DNA of 64,000 nucleotides, from NCBI RefSeq assembly GCF_001280305.1, contig NZ_CP012623.1, positions 372,001 through 436,000 of the forward strand, read 5' to 3'. Below are positions 1 to 9,038 of the stretch, one piece after another; within the stretch, counting starts at the first letter, position 1, and each line of letters begins with the position of its first letter. Under the pieces are notes generated by a model that saw nothing but the letters and a program-made list of their open reading frames with translations, was not told the DNA's origin and searched no databases. This DNA comes from Hymenobacter sp. DG25A (GTDB lineage Bacteria > Bacteroidota > Bacteroidia > Cytophagales > Hymenobacteraceae). The translations under genes were made by a program, and so were the position numbers.

Positions 1-398
1 CCGTACAAATCGGTGTAGCCAAACATGCCGCCCCCTTTCTGGGTGAGCACGCCGCCTTCCGGGCCATAATGCTCGGGGTTGGAGTTTTCGCAGTGGCCGG
101 GCAGCTGATGGTTGCAGAAAAAGCAGGTGCCACAGGCTACGGGAAAGGGCACTACCACCCGGTCGCCGCGCTTGAGGTTGGTAACGCCTTTGCCTACTTC
201 CTCTACTATGCCCATAAACTCGTGTCCCAGCACCATGGGCACGGGCTGCGGGAGCCCGCCGTTATACAGGTGCAGGTCAGAGCCGCAGATGGCGGTACTG
301 GTTACGCGGATGATGGCGTCGCGTGATTCTTCGATCTGGGGGTCGGGCACGTTATCGACGCGGACGTCTTTCATCCCATGGAACACGAGTGCTTTCAT
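1..398 (-). CDS. Zinc-dependent alcohol dehydrogenase, N-terminal part (runs off the window)
   Basis: The reverse strand reads an open frame from the ATG at 398 to the window edge, 132 codons. It is a GroES-like N-terminal domain of the medium-chain zinc alcohol dehydrogenases. Visible are the catalytic zinc residue C38 in ICGSD, the GHE motif at 58-60, and the four structural-zinc cysteines C89, C92, C95 and C103. Alcohol or glutathione-independent formaldehyde dehydrogenase subtypes fit the spacing; the NAD-binding Rossmann half is outside the window, so the substrate cannot be told. It acts in the cytosol as an NAD(P)-linked oxidoreductase by family. The 3' end is truncated by the window, not by mutation. 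Confidence 0.9.
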   Translation of the reverse strand, partial: MKALVFHGMKDVRVDNVPDPQIEESRDAIIRVTSTAICGSDLHLYNGGLPQPVPMVLGHEFMGIVEEVGKGVTNLKRGDRVVVPFPVACGTCFFCNHQLPGHCENSNPEHYGPEGGVLTQKGGGMFGYTDLY

Positions 399-551
399 AC
401 GAATAGTGATTAGGTAGAGAAATAGGACAACCGCTTACCCGAGCTGAGCAGGTATTTTCAGAGGCAGTTATTGAATAACGGGCTATAGTTGAGATGGTTT
501 GCGGACTTGAAGGCGATAATAGTATGTAAGTATTTGATAAAGAGTAAATTA

Positions 552-585
552 AAAAGGCATGGACAAAATTTTGTCCATGCCTTTT
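552..585. terminator. Perfect palindromic terminator
   Basis: A 17-bp perfect inverted repeat without loop, with A-tract and T-tract at the ends, so it can terminate in either direction. It lies just downstream of the minus-strand beta-propeller gene that ends at 616. The remaining DNA from 399 to 551 shows no gene; it should hold the promoter of the dehydrogenase. Confidence 0.75.
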
Positions 586-615
586 GCTGATGTGATGCGG
601 GAAGAGAAACCTACC

Positions 616-1569
616 CTACAGTCGATACACCTGCACACTGTTGGGCAGCAGCAGGTAAATATATTGCTCCCCGAACAGTACTTGCGTGGTGGATCTGGCC
701 ACGGCGGCGGGCAGGGGTATTATTCGCTCGGCTAAGGTGTAAAGCTGGAAGAAATGCAGTGCCCCGTTGGCTACATAGTACAGCTCGTCGCCGCGGAATC
801 CAACGTAGCTGAGGCCGGGAAAGGGCAGCTTTTTGCGGTATGTGCCCAGGTTGTCGAACACGTAGATGCCGCTGCTGTAATCTATCAGATAGAGGTTGTT
901 CTGATAGTGACGCATAAACCGGAAATCGGGTTTGGTGCGGCCCAGCAGCACGTCCAGCGGGGTAGCAGCTACCAGTCGCTGCGGCGTGGGGTCAAACTGC
1001 CGCAGGGTAAGGTCACTCTCATTCAGCAGCCAGATTTTATTGTCGGGGGCCAGCGTGGCGGTGCGGATCTGGCCATCGATGTAATCGGTGAGGCGTACCT
1101 GGGTGATGGGGGCCAGGAAACGGTCGAGGAGGAGTATCTGCTGCTGGTCGTCGTAGAAAGCCAGAATCTTGGTTAGGTTCCAGGCTTCCAGCTGCGCAAT
1201 GTGGCCGGGTAGGGCAGGGGAGTAGGTATTGAGCGGCTGCCCATCAGCCGAGTACTGATGAATGTTGTTCTGGCCATCGGCCACGTAGAGCGTGCCGCGC
1301 CGGTCCAGGGAAGCATGGGCGGGGGCGGCCAGCGGAATGGTGCGCACCAGCGTCCAGCCCAGACTATCGGGAGTGGTTGGAAGGGGTTTACTGACTACTG
1401 GCGCCGTTTTGGAGGGTGGCGAAACGGAAGCCGCGGCCGGTACGCCGGTTTGGGCATAGCCGGCATTCAGAAGCAAGCATGAAAACAACAGCAGCCAGGA
1501 GGTTTTGCCCGCCGTGCGCCGGATGCTATGCCTGCTCAAAATGCTGCAGCGCCAGTTCATTGCCATCAT
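616..1569 (-). CDS. Secreted beta-propeller-like protein of unknown function
   Basis: About 317 residues. A signal peptide is visible at roughly residues 20-40, a basic start then a leucine-rich stretch ending in a YAQ cleavage-like site. The mature part has repeated short strands with Asp/Gly turns (for example LYVADGQNNIHQYSADG, then LYLIDYSSGIYVFDN), as in NHL or other beta-propellers. It overlaps the 3' end of the upstream LpxH-like gene by about 40 bases and is probably co-transcribed with it. ATG codons at 1569, 1566 and 1560 are all possible starts. The role is unknown; periplasmic or outer-membrane location is inferred. Confidence 0.75.
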   Translation of the reverse strand: MMAMNWRCSILSRHSIRRTAGKTSWLLLFSCLLLNAGYAQTGVPAAASVSPPSKTAPVVSKPLPTTPDSLGWTLVRTIPLAAPAHASLDRRGTLYVADGQNNIHQYSADGQPLNTYSPALPGHIAQLEAWNLTKILAFYDDQQQILLLDRFLAPITQVRLTDYIDGQIRTATLAPDNKIWLLNESDLTLRQFDPTPQRLVAATPLDVLLGRTKPDFRFMRHYQNNLYLIDYSSGIYVFDNLGTYRKKLPFPGLSYVGFRGDELYYVANGALHFFQLYTLAERIIPLPAAVARSTTQVLFGEQYIYLLLPNSVQVYRL

Positions 1570-2311
1570 ATACCGCGTAGGAGCAATAATTGACCCATTC
1601 GCCCAGGTTCACGTAGCGGCTCTGGGGCGTAACGGGCACATCCAAGGGCAAGTGCCGGTGGCCAAATACGTAATAATCGTGGTGGTAGCGCTGCTCCAGC
1701 TCCCGGCAGTACACCAGCAGCCACTCTTCGTCGCCGAAATACTTCTCATCGGCTTCCGCGTTTTGCACGCGGCTGTGGCGGCTCCAGCGGTTGGCCATCC
1801 CAATACCCAGGTTGGGGTGCAGGCGCGCAAACAGCCACTGGGCTACCGGCGAGGAAAATACCCGCTTCAGCATTTTGTAAGTGTGGTCCTTCGGCCCCAG
1901 GCCATCCCCATGCCCGATGTGAAACTCCTGCCCGCCAATACGCTGGCTGACGGGGTGGCGAAGAATGGGAATGTTCAGCTCCTTGGTGAAGTAGTCAAAC
2001 ATCCACATATCGTGGTTGCCGGTGAAGAACGTAACGGGCAGGCCGGCGTCCGTCAGCTCGGCCAGCTTGCCCTGCAGCCGGATAAAGCCGCGCGGTATGG
2101 CGTGCTTATACTCAAACCAGAAGTCGAAAATGTCGCCCAGCAGGTAAATGGCGGCGGCGTCCTGGGCGGCCATATCCAGCCAGCGCACAATGCGCCGTTC
2201 CCGCTCCAGGGAGCGGGCGGCATCGGGGGCACCCAGGTGAAAATCGGAAGCAAAGTACACCTTGCGGCCGGGCGGCAGCGCCAGGTCAGGCAGTCGGTTC
2301 GGGGGCGTCAT
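1526..2311 (-). CDS. lpxH: UDP-2,3-diacylglucosamine diphosphatase (LpxH-like)
   Basis: A calcineurin-like metallophosphoesterase of 261 residues. The metal-binding blocks are all present: D23-F-H25, G59-D-x-x-D63, G98-N-H-D101, an HGDG block and a terminal GHRH block. In lipid A synthesis this family cleaves UDP-2,3-diacylglucosamine to lipid X and UMP at the inner face of the cytoplasmic membrane. The open frame extends to 2371, but the ATG at 2311 fits the family N-terminus and leaves only a 26-base overlap with the LUD gene upstream. A related phosphoesterase of other substrate cannot be excluded. It sits in the middle of a three-gene minus-strand operon. Confidence 0.82.
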   Translation of the reverse strand: MTPPNRLPDLALPPGRKVYFASDFHLGAPDAARSLERERRIVRWLDMAAQDAAAIYLLGDIFDFWFEYKHAIPRGFIRLQGKLAELTDAGLPVTFFTGNHDMWMFDYFTKELNIPILRHPVSQRIGGQEFHIGHGDGLGPKDHTYKMLKRVFSSPVAQWLFARLHPNLGIGMANRWSRHSRVQNAEADEKYFGDEEWLLVYCRELEQRYHHDYYVFGHRHLPLDVPVTPQSRYVNLGEWVNYCSYAVYDGNELALQHFEQA

Positions 2312-2942
2312 CCAGTAAAAACAGGGCAATGGCGCGGGGGCCGTGCGCCCCGAGAACCAAGGTTTTTTCAATATCGGCCGTGCGGCTGGGGCCGGTGGTC
2401 AGGGAAAACATAGAAGGCAGCTTGTCGGCGCCGTAGCGGGCGCGCATCCCCTGCAGGGCATCGCCAATATCAGTTACTACCTGCGATGTGCGGGCAAAAA
2501 CCAGGTGCTGCTCGGGGTAAATGCTCAGGCGCCGGCCGCTGCTGGTAGCGCCGCTCACCAGCACGCTGCCGGTGCGGGCCACCAAGGCTTCGCAGGTAGT
2601 GAGGGCGGCATCGGCTTTCTGCAGGAAGTCGGCTTCGTCTCCGTTAAACACCAGGCCACCGGCGTGGAGCAGCTTTTTCAGCTCCGGCTCCCACACGTAC
2701 AAATTCTCCAGGCCCTTCTCCTTTTTATAGAGGAAGAGCTGGTCGTAGAAATGCTCCACGGACTCGCAGTAATAAAACGCGCCGCCCACCCGCCGGAAGC
2801 TTTGGGCAAAAGCCACAGCCAGGTCTTCGTTGGTAGTGGGGTGCAGGGGCGCCGTGAAGTCAGGCGCGGCCGGCAGGGGAGCCGGCTTGGCCAATGACTC
2901 GCGAATACGGCGCAGCATAATGTCGCGGGAGGTCTGAGACAT
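2286..2942 (-). CDS. LUD-domain protein (LutC/YkgG family)
   Basis: About 218 residues, starting MSQTSRDIMLRRI. The LUD domain occurs in LutB/LutC of the lactate-utilisation complex, but here it stands alone without LutA or LutB, so a lactate role is not shown. Family-like features are the conserved T-E/D region after AxxTCEALVARTGSVLVSG and the glycine-rich TTGPSRTADIE end that is typical of LutC. The start at 2942 is preferred over 2969 because a TAnnTTTG promoter box lies between them (2947-2954). First gene of the operon with the LpxH-like and propeller genes. Confidence 0.85.
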   Translation of the reverse strand: MSQTSRDIMLRRIRESLAKPAPLPAAPDFTAPLHPTTNEDLAVAFAQSFRRVGGAFYYCESVEHFYDQLFLYKKEKGLENLYVWEPELKKLLHAGGLVFNGDEADFLQKADAALTTCEALVARTGSVLVSGATSSGRRLSIYPEQHLVFARTSQVVTDIGDALQGMRARYGADKLPSMFSLTTGPSRTADIEKTLVLGAHGPRAIALFLLDDAPEPTA

Positions 2943-2946
2943 AGCG

Positions 2947-2954
2947 CAAAGGTA
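2947..2954 (-). promoter_or_regulatory. Bacteroidota -7 box of the LUD gene
   Basis: Reads TACCTTTG on the minus strand, matching TAnnTTTG. It ends only four bases before the ATG at 2942, so the transcript would be leaderless or nearly so. Confidence 0.55.
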
Positions 2955-3103
2955 ACAGAGTAGGGCCATGCACCACCTCGTTGGTAAAGAGGGAGGTGTA
3001 GGTTATGATTTTATAGATTGATAGTTAGGAATTTATCGTCCATGGTCAATTTGCTAACGTAGACTATCGAAAGCAAGAATTGCTTTATATTCAGCTTAGC
3101 ATC

Positions 3104-4129
3104 ATGCCCTTTCCAGCAACCTTCGGGCGGCGGGGCCGCCTTTCTTCTGGCACCGGTTGGCTGAACTATGCCCTCGGCTTTTTGCTTTTGCTGCTGTTTT
3201 CTTTTGCGCCGGTGCCCCCGGGAGCGGCCAAAAAGAAGCTCAAAACCCGCAACGTTATTATTGTAGTCATTGATGGCCCCCGGTACTCAGAAACCTGGGA
3301 TAGCACCAGCATGATTCCCAATATGGCCACGCGCCTGAAGCCCCGGGGCGTATTTCTGCCTAACTTCTACAATAACGCCTTTACCTACACCAACTCCGGG
3401 CACGTGGCCATCACCACGGGCATCAACCAACCCATTGATAACTATGGCGAGGAGTTGCCGCAGCAGCCCTCTATCTTTCAATACTGGCGCAAAGCCACCG
3501 GCAAACCCGCTACTTCGGCTTGGCTTATCACCAGTAAAGACAAGCTGCACATTCTGGGTAATACCCTGAACCCAGAGTGGAAAGACCAGTTTATGCCCTC
3601 TATGGATTGTGGTGTGAGCGGCCCCGGTAGCGGCTACCGCTCCGATTCCCTGACCCTGGTAGCCGTAAAGCGCATTCTCACTCAGTACAAGCCCAATCTG
3701 GTGCTCATCAATTTTATGGAGCCCGATGGCTATGCCCATGCCGGCAACTGGGCCAATTATCTGCGCGGAATTTCACGGGACGACTTGTACGTGATGCAGC
3801 TGTACGATTTCCTGCGCAGGACCAAGGCCTACAAAAACAACACTACCCTGCTCATCACCAGTGACCATGGCCGCCACCTCAACGGCATCAGCACGGGCTT
3901 TGTAGACCATGGCGACAACTGCGAAGGCTGCCGCCACATTAGTCTGCTGGGTCTGGGGCCTGATTTTAAAGTCGGCCGAACCATAGCCGAGCAACACACC
4001 CTGGTAGATATTCCGCCTACCGTGGCTTATTTGCTGGGCTTTCCTTTTCCGCAAGGAGAGGGGAAAATAATCCAAAGCCTGTTTAAGAGTCAGGTTGTTC
4101 CAGCCTCGCGCCCTGGGAAGGCGGAGTAA
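3104..4129 (+). CDS. Secreted alkaline-phosphatase-superfamily hydrolase
   Basis: About 341 residues. A hydrophobic stretch near residues 22-40 (LGFLLLLLFSF) is a signal peptide or anchor. The fold is suggested by VVIDGPRYSETW near the N-terminus (metal ligand Asp), a nucleophile region TYTNSGH, and the late metal-ligand motifs TSDHGRH and DHGDNCEG. Phosphatases, phosphodiesterases and sulfatases of this superfamily share these blocks, so the substrate is open. The ATG at 3104 is preferred to a TTG at 3080. A second secreted gene of the same orientation follows 75 bases later, which may indicate joint action outside the cytoplasm. Confidence 0.75.
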   Translation: MPFPATFGRRGRLSSGTGWLNYALGFLLLLLFSFAPVPPGAAKKKLKTRNVIIVVIDGPRYSETWDSTSMIPNMATRLKPRGVFLPNFYNNAFTYTNSGHVAITTGINQPIDNYGEELPQQPSIFQYWRKATGKPATSAWLITSKDKLHILGNTLNPEWKDQFMPSMDCGVSGPGSGYRSDSLTLVAVKRILTQYKPNLVLINFMEPDGYAHAGNWANYLRGISRDDLYVMQLYDFLRRTKAYKNNTTLLITSDHGRHLNGISTGFVDHGDNCEGCRHISLLGLGPDFKVGRTIAEQHTLVDIPPTVAYLLGFPFPQGEGKIIQSLFKSQVVPASRPGKAE

Positions 4130-4204
4130 TTTTTTGCTGCCCTGCGGCAGGTTACTTTCTGAGTAAACCGGCTATGAAGCCGGAAAAACCTGCCTCCAAT
4201 TGTG

Positions 4205-5314
4205 ATGGTACGGGTGCTCTGCTTCCTACTGATCATTCTTAGTTTACTGCTTAGGCCGCAGCCAGGGTTGGCGCAGGTCAACCTGGGAAATACGAATGCC
4301 AGCGGCCTGAAAACTCAGGGAATTACCAGTGAAAATCCGCTTTTCACCAATGAGAAGGAGCTGCCGTTTACGCTGGTGCTGCCTTTAGATGCTCTGTTGA
4401 AGGATAGAGGTGATAAACCCCGTTTTTATCCGGCCACGATTCTATATCAGGATGCCGCCGGAGCTACCCAAACGCTGGTGGTGCAGGTACGGCCGCGGGG
4501 GCACCGGCGCAAAGACCCTACGGTTTGTGACTTTCCGCCCCTGCTTATCCGATTTCCGCGCAGCGGTACACAGGCCACGCCCTTTGGCCAGGTGGAGGAG
4601 CTGAAACTGACCACCCATTGTCTGCAGGATAATTATGTACTGCGCGAATATCTGGTGTATAAGCTCTACAATATGCTGACGGATATGAGCTTCCGCGTGC
4701 GGCTGTGTCGGGTGACTTATCAGGATGCCAATGGCAAGCGGCGCGGCTCCGTGCACCAGGCGTTTTTGCTGGAGGAAGTCAAGGCCATGGCCCAGCGCAA
4801 CCATGCCACCGTGGTGCCTAATCGCCTCGCCATTGGCATGGAATACACCCACCAGCGGGCCATGGCCAGGCTGGCTTTCTTTCAGTATATGGTCGGTAAT
4901 ACGGACTGGTCGGTGCCTTACCGGCACAATATCCGCCTGCTGGCACCAGACCGGCATACCCCACCCATTCCCGTGCCCTACGATTTTGATTATACCGGCC
5001 TGGTGATGGCGCCCTACGCCGTGCCGCCGGAGCAGCTCGGCATTAGCTCGGTGCGGCAGCGCCTCTTCCGGGGGTACAGCTTCCCGGAAGAGATATACCA
5101 GGAAACCCGGGCCCTTTTTAACGCCCGTCGGCCCGCCTTCAATAACGTTTACCTCTCCTGTGAATACCTTAGCAACGATGAAAAAGCGTTTGCCGTCAGG
5201 TTTCTGGATGAGTTTTACGAGACCCTGAACAGTCCCAAGGAATTTGAGCGGAGTATTGTGCGGGCAGGGCGCCGCAACCAGAAGCAATACATCAATATTA
5301 AGGGTCTGGAGTAG
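4205..5314 (+). CDS. Secreted CotH-kinase-like protein (tentative)
   Basis: About 369 residues with a clear signal peptide (leucine-rich, cleavage near GLAQ). The middle reads LKLTTHCLQDNYVLREYLVYKLYNML, then an acidic LLEE, then FFQYMVGNTDWSVPYRHN and VPYDFDYTGLV. This order resembles the CotH family of secreted atypical kinases, where an alpha-helical R-E-x-L-x-Y-x-L segment, the NxDW motif and a late Asp bind substrate and metal-ATP. The C-terminal third is helical and unknown. GTG at 4202 is next to the ATG at 4205. No phosphorylation partner is visible, but the upstream phosphatase-like gene is suggestive. Family assignment is from motif pattern only. Confidence 0.55.
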   Translation: MVRVLCFLLIILSLLLRPQPGLAQVNLGNTNASGLKTQGITSENPLFTNEKELPFTLVLPLDALLKDRGDKPRFYPATILYQDAAGATQTLVVQVRPRGHRRKDPTVCDFPPLLIRFPRSGTQATPFGQVEELKLTTHCLQDNYVLREYLVYKLYNMLTDMSFRVRLCRVTYQDANGKRRGSVHQAFLLEEVKAMAQRNHATVVPNRLAIGMEYTHQRAMARLAFFQYMVGNTDWSVPYRHNIRLLAPDRHTPPIPVPYDFDYTGLVMAPYAVPPEQLGISSVRQRLFRGYSFPEEIYQETRALFNARRPAFNNVYLSCEYLSNDEKAFAVRFLDEFYETLNSPKEFERSIVRAGRRNQKQYINIKGLE

Positions 5315-5347
5315 GGTGATTTACTGCTCTTTCGAAGCCATGCACAC

Positions 5348-5379
5348 AAAAAAAGCCAGCCCGTCGGGCTGGCTTTTTT
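5348..5379. terminator. Bidirectional terminator between convergent genes
   Basis: Stem 5354-5362 pairs with 5366-5374 (GC-rich, 3-base loop), flanked by A7 and T6 runs. It serves the CotH-like gene (plus) and ftsH (minus), which ends at 5397. Confidence 0.85.
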
Positions 5380-5396
5380 GCATTAATTCAGAAGAA

Positions 5397-7514
5397 CTAA
5401 ACCGGCGAAACAGTAGTGCCGCTCGGTACTTCCGCCGACCCATTGGAGCCGGTAGTATTATCATCTACCCCAGGCAGGTGGTTCTCAGGCAAATCATTGC
5501 CCAGGGCTACGGTGTGCTCTTCTTTTACCTCACTCAGCGTCTCGGAGCGGTCGGTGCCGGCCATGTGGGCCTGATAGCTGGTCTGGGTGTCGTAGGGGCG
5601 CTTGCCCACCAGACGCTCCAGATCATCCTGCAGCAGCACTTCTTTCTCCAGCAGCTCCTTGGCTATGATTTCCAGCTCGTGCCGGCGCTCCGTAAGCAGC
5701 TCCTTGGTGCGGATGTAGGCATTCTCGATGATGGTGCGTACTTCCTCGTCAATCATCTGGGAGGTAGCTTCGGAATACGGTTTCGAGAAGCCATACTCAT
5801 TCTGCCCCTTGGAGTCATAGAAGGAAACATTGCCCAGCTTGGCGTTCATGCCATACATGGTTACAATGCTGTAGGCCATCTTGGTAATCCGCTCCAGATC
5901 GGAGAGGGCACCCGTCGAGATTTTGCCAAATACCAGCTCCTCGGCGGCGCGGCCACCTAAGGCCATGCACATTTCGTCGGTTAGCTGCTCGGTGTTGTAG
6001 AGGAACTGCTCGCGGGGGAGGTACTGCGCGTAGCCCAGCGCGGCCACGCCGCGGGGTACAATGCTCACCTTCACCAATGGGTCGGCGTGCTCCAAGAACC
6101 AGCCGGCAACGGCGTGGCCGGCCTCGTGGTAAGCCACAATGCGCTTCTCACCGGGGCTGATAATTTTATTTTTCTTCTCGAGGCCCCCGATTACGCGGTC
6201 AACGGCATCGGTGAAGTCCTGCATGGTCACCATCTTCTTGTCGCGGCGGGCGGCAATGAGGGCAGCTTCGTTGCAGACGTTGGCAATTTCGGCGCCGGCA
6301 AACCCGGGGGTCTGGGCGGCGAGCTTGCGCGCATCCACATCAGGGCCCAAGGTCAAGGGCTTCAGGTGCACGGTGAAAATCTGCGTGCGGCCGTTGATGT
6401 CGGGCTTGTCGATGCTGATCTGACGGTCGAAACGGCCGGGACGGAGCAGGGCAGAGTCCAGAGTATCGGGGCGGTTGGTAGCGGCCAGGATAATCACCCC
6501 GGAGTCGGTACCGAAACCATCCATTTCCACCAGCAACGAGTTCAGGGTGTTTTCCCGTTCGTCGTTGCCACCGGGCATATTTCCCCGGGAGCGACTGCGG
6601 CCAATGGCGTCAATCTCATCAATGAAGATGATACAAGGCGCTTTGGCTTTGGCCTGCTTAAACAAGTCACGCACCCGGGCTGCACCTACACCTACAAACA
6701 TCTCCACAAAGTCGGAGCCCGACAGGGAGAAGAAGGGGACGTCGGCCTCACCGGCTACGGCTTTGGCCATGAGGGTTTTACCAGTGCCGGGAGGGCCTAC
6801 CAGCAAAGCGCCTTTCGGGATTTTGCCGCCGAGAACCGTGAATTTAGAAGGGTTGCGGAGGAACTCCACAATTTCTTCTACTTCCTCTTTGGCTTCTTCC
6901 AGACCGGCTACGTCCTTAAACGTAATTTTTACCTTGTCACCGCCTTCAAAGAGGGCAGCGCGGCTTTTGCCAATGTTGAAGATCTGACCGCCTGGTCCGG
7001 CCCCGCCGCCCATCCGGCGCATCAGGAACCAGAAGGCCACAATCAAAATAATCATGAAGCCCCAACTGGTGATAAACTCACCATAGCCCTGGCGGGTATC
7101 TACTTCCAGGCCCACCTGCTGCTCCCGCGGAATGGTAGCGCGCAGCTTGTCGTAGTCTTCCTTGAAAGACTTGCCATCAATAACCCGGAAGGTGTACTGC
7201 GGGCCGGCATCAATAGCCAGCATACCACGACGCTGCAACTCAGCCTGATATTCCGGCTTGCGGACAGCAGTTGGTTTGAGGGTTACCTCCACAGCCCGGT
7301 CATTGACCAGGGTGAGGCGGCTTACATCACCGGCCAGCAGCATCTGCTCAAACTTCTGCTGCGTGGTTTCAATAGCCGAATTGCTCCGGTTGAAATACAG
7401 CAGCCCGAAGATGAACACCACCAAACCGGCCAGTACCCATAGCTGCATACCCGGCCGCGGGGGCGGAGTAGGCAGCAATGGCTTTTTCTTTTTTAAAGGA
7501 GTCTTATCAGACAT
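5397..7514 (-). CDS. ftsH: ATP-dependent zinc metalloprotease FtsH
   Basis: 705 residues, close to the usual size plus an acidic, low-complexity C-terminal tail from about 655. Order: basic cytosolic start, first membrane helix at about 25-41, periplasmic FtsH_ext domain 50-145, second membrane helix 152-166, AAA+ domain with Walker A GPPGTGKT at 240-247 and Walker B IFIDEID at about 296-302, then the M41 protease with HEAGH at 463-467. It degrades misfolded membrane proteins and regulatory targets. The gene is followed by a shared terminator and preceded by rsfS, 88 bases upstream on the same strand. All key residues are intact. Confidence 0.98.
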   Translation of the reverse strand: MSDKTPLKKKKPLLPTPPPRPGMQLWVLAGLVVFIFGLLYFNRSNSAIETTQQKFEQMLLAGDVSRLTLVNDRAVEVTLKPTAVRKPEYQAELQRRGMLAIDAGPQYTFRVIDGKSFKEDYDKLRATIPREQQVGLEVDTRQGYGEFITSWGFMIILIVAFWFLMRRMGGGAGPGGQIFNIGKSRAALFEGGDKVKITFKDVAGLEEAKEEVEEIVEFLRNPSKFTVLGGKIPKGALLVGPPGTGKTLMAKAVAGEADVPFFSLSGSDFVEMFVGVGAARVRDLFKQAKAKAPCIIFIDEIDAIGRSRSRGNMPGGNDERENTLNSLLVEMDGFGTDSGVIILAATNRPDTLDSALLRPGRFDRQISIDKPDINGRTQIFTVHLKPLTLGPDVDARKLAAQTPGFAGAEIANVCNEAALIAARRDKKMVTMQDFTDAVDRVIGGLEKKNKIISPGEKRIVAYHEAGHAVAGWFLEHADPLVKVSIVPRGVAALGYAQYLPREQFLYNTEQLTDEMCMALGGRAAEELVFGKISTGALSDLERITKMAYSIVTMYGMNAKLGNVSFYDSKGQNEYGFSKPYSEATSQMIDEEVRTIIENAYIRTKELLTERRHELEIIAKELLEKEVLLQDDLERLVGKRPYDTQTSYQAHMAGTDRSETLSEVKEEHTVALGNDLPENHLPGVDDNTTGSNGSAEVPSGTTVSPV

Positions 7515-7602
7515 GGATAAGCAAAAAGGCTAAAACAAAAATCAAAGGCTAAACCCACCACCAGCGGGTTTGTTGCAGAGACGCAGCCCGCGGCTTTTTA
7601 CT

Positions 7603-7989
7603 TTAAACGGCGGAGGCAGCCTCCTCAACATATTTAATGTTGGCATCGCCCCAAAGCTCTTCCAGCGCGTAGAACTGGCGCCGGTCGCGCAGGAAAATGT
7701 GCACTACCACGTCTACGTAGTCCAGTAGCACCCATTCGCGCTGCATGCGGCCTTCCGTTTGCCAGGGGCTTTGGCCGGTGAGCTTTTCAACTTCTTCTTC
7801 TACCGAGCGGGCAATGGCATCAAGCTGCGTATCTGAGGAAGCGGAGCAAATCACAAAGTAATCGGCCACCGCATTTTTAAGTTCTTTCAGGTCGAGTACC
7901 ACGATATCGGCTGCTTTCTTTTCCTGCATGCCGCGTACTACTACTTCTGCCAATCTGTCCGAATCCTGCCGAATCAGGGTACTTTTCAT
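7603..7989 (-). CDS. rsfS: Ribosome silencing factor RsfS
   Basis: 128 residues, the normal length of the Iojap/RsfS family. Recognisable are VLDLKELKNAVADYFVICSASSDTQLDAIARSVEEEV and the later WVLLDYVDVVVHIFLRDRRQFYALEELWGDA, the family signature at the C-terminus. It binds ribosomal protein uL14 and blocks subunit joining when nutrients are short. It lies upstream of ftsH on the same strand and divergent from the biotin ligase, a gene order common in Bacteroidota. Its promoter must lie inside or next to the first codons of the divergent frame. Confidence 0.96.
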   Translation of the reverse strand: MKSTLIRQDSDRLAEVVVRGMQEKKAADIVVLDLKELKNAVADYFVICSASSDTQLDAIARSVEEEVEKLTGQSPWQTEGRMQREWVLLDYVDVVVHIFLRDRRQFYALEELWGDANIKYVEEAASAV

Positions 7990-7999
7990 GTGGTATTAT

Positions 8000-8007
8000 T
8001 AGGTTTG
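8000..8007 (+). promoter_or_regulatory. -7 box of the biotin ligase gene
   Basis: Reads TAGGTTTG, matching TAnnTTTG. It falls inside the longest possible open frame of the biotin ligase, which argues for the later GTG start at 8032. Confidence 0.45.
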
Positions 8008-8031
8008 AACGTACAAAGTAGCGAAAATCAG

Positions 8032-8796
8032 GTGGAGGCACTATCCCCCAAAACCCTCTTCACGGGCCAGCAAGTGATTTGGCTGGCCGAATGTGCCTCC
8101 ACGAACACGGAGGCACAGCAATTACTTCTCAAAAGCCGCGCCACGGAAGGCTGTACCGTCATAACAGACAAACAGACCGCCGGCCGCGGACAACGAGGCA
8201 ATAGTTGGGAAGCCGCCCCCGGCGAGAATTTAACCTTGTCGGTGGTATGGCGGCCTACGTTTCTGGCCGCCTCGCTCCAGTTTCAGCTAAGCATGGCCGT
8301 GGCGCTGGCTGTGCTGGACTGGGTTTCCATGGTGCTAGGGCCCGATCCGGCCCTGCGCCTGAAGTGGCCCAACGATGTGTATTATCACGACCAGAAGCTG
8401 GGCGGCATTCTCATTGAGAACACACTTAGCAGCGCAGGAATTCAATCCAGCATCGTGGGAATAGGGATAAATATTAACCAACTGGAATTTGGCATGCCCA
8501 CGGCTACTTCCCTGGCCCGCCTCACGGGGCGGCACTACGTGCTGCCCACGCTGGCGGAGCGCCTGCTGGAATGCCTGGAGCGCCGGTATCTGCAGCTGCG
8601 CGCCGGCCAGGCCAAGGCCCTGCGCTACGCCTATCTACAGGTGCTGTACCGCTTTCAGGAATGGCATTATTTTGAAGTAGAGGGCCGGCGGCTAACCGGG
8701 CAGATAGTGGGAATCGAGGAAACAGGCCGGCTGGTGTTGGAAATAAATGGGCAACTGCAAAGCTTTGGCATGCAGGAAATTAAGTTCTGTTTATAG
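8032..8796 (+). CDS. birA: Biotin--[acetyl-CoA-carboxylase] ligase
   Basis: About 254 residues, a monofunctional biotin protein ligase without a DNA-binding domain. Signatures: STNTEAQ at the N-terminus, GRGQRGNSWEAAPGENLTLSVVWRP (the adenylate-binding GRGRxG-W loop), LRLKWPNDVYYHDQKLGGILIEN, and VGIGININ. It makes biotinyl-AMP and loads biotin on the carboxyl carrier protein of acetyl-CoA carboxylase, whose beta subunit accD is also in this window. The frame could start at GTG 7990, directly abutting rsfS, but a TAnnTTTG box at 8000 and family alignments favour GTG 8032. No ATG is available near the start. Confidence 0.9.
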   Translation: MEALSPKTLFTGQQVIWLAECASTNTEAQQLLLKSRATEGCTVITDKQTAGRGQRGNSWEAAPGENLTLSVVWRPTFLAASLQFQLSMAVALAVLDWVSMVLGPDPALRLKWPNDVYYHDQKLGGILIENTLSSAGIQSSIVGIGININQLEFGMPTATSLARLTGRHYVLPTLAERLLECLERRYLQLRAGQAKALRYAYLQVLYRFQEWHYFEVEGRRLTGQIVGIEETGRLVLEINGQLQSFGMQEIKFCL

Positions 8797-9038
8797 CCAA
8801 TTATTTTTTCCTGTAGAAGGCAACCCTTTTGCTTAAATATTCGATTACCTTAATAAAAGGTGGCAGCAGTAAATAAAAGCTGTGGCCTTGGTGCAACGGT
8901 TGCCAGATCAATGGTATCTGGTAGGAAGAAACCGGTCTGTAAAGTCAGGCACGGTGCTTGTCATAGGCTATAGTGGCTCTCTCCAGGACAAGGGGCAGAG
9001 CCGTGAGTTTGTTCTTTCATCCTTTGTCCCGCTAAGCC

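Noticed and set aside
6087..7442. 451-codon plus-strand frame opposite ftsH
   Set aside because: Shadow of the ftsH gene, whose catalytic motifs are intact on the other strand.
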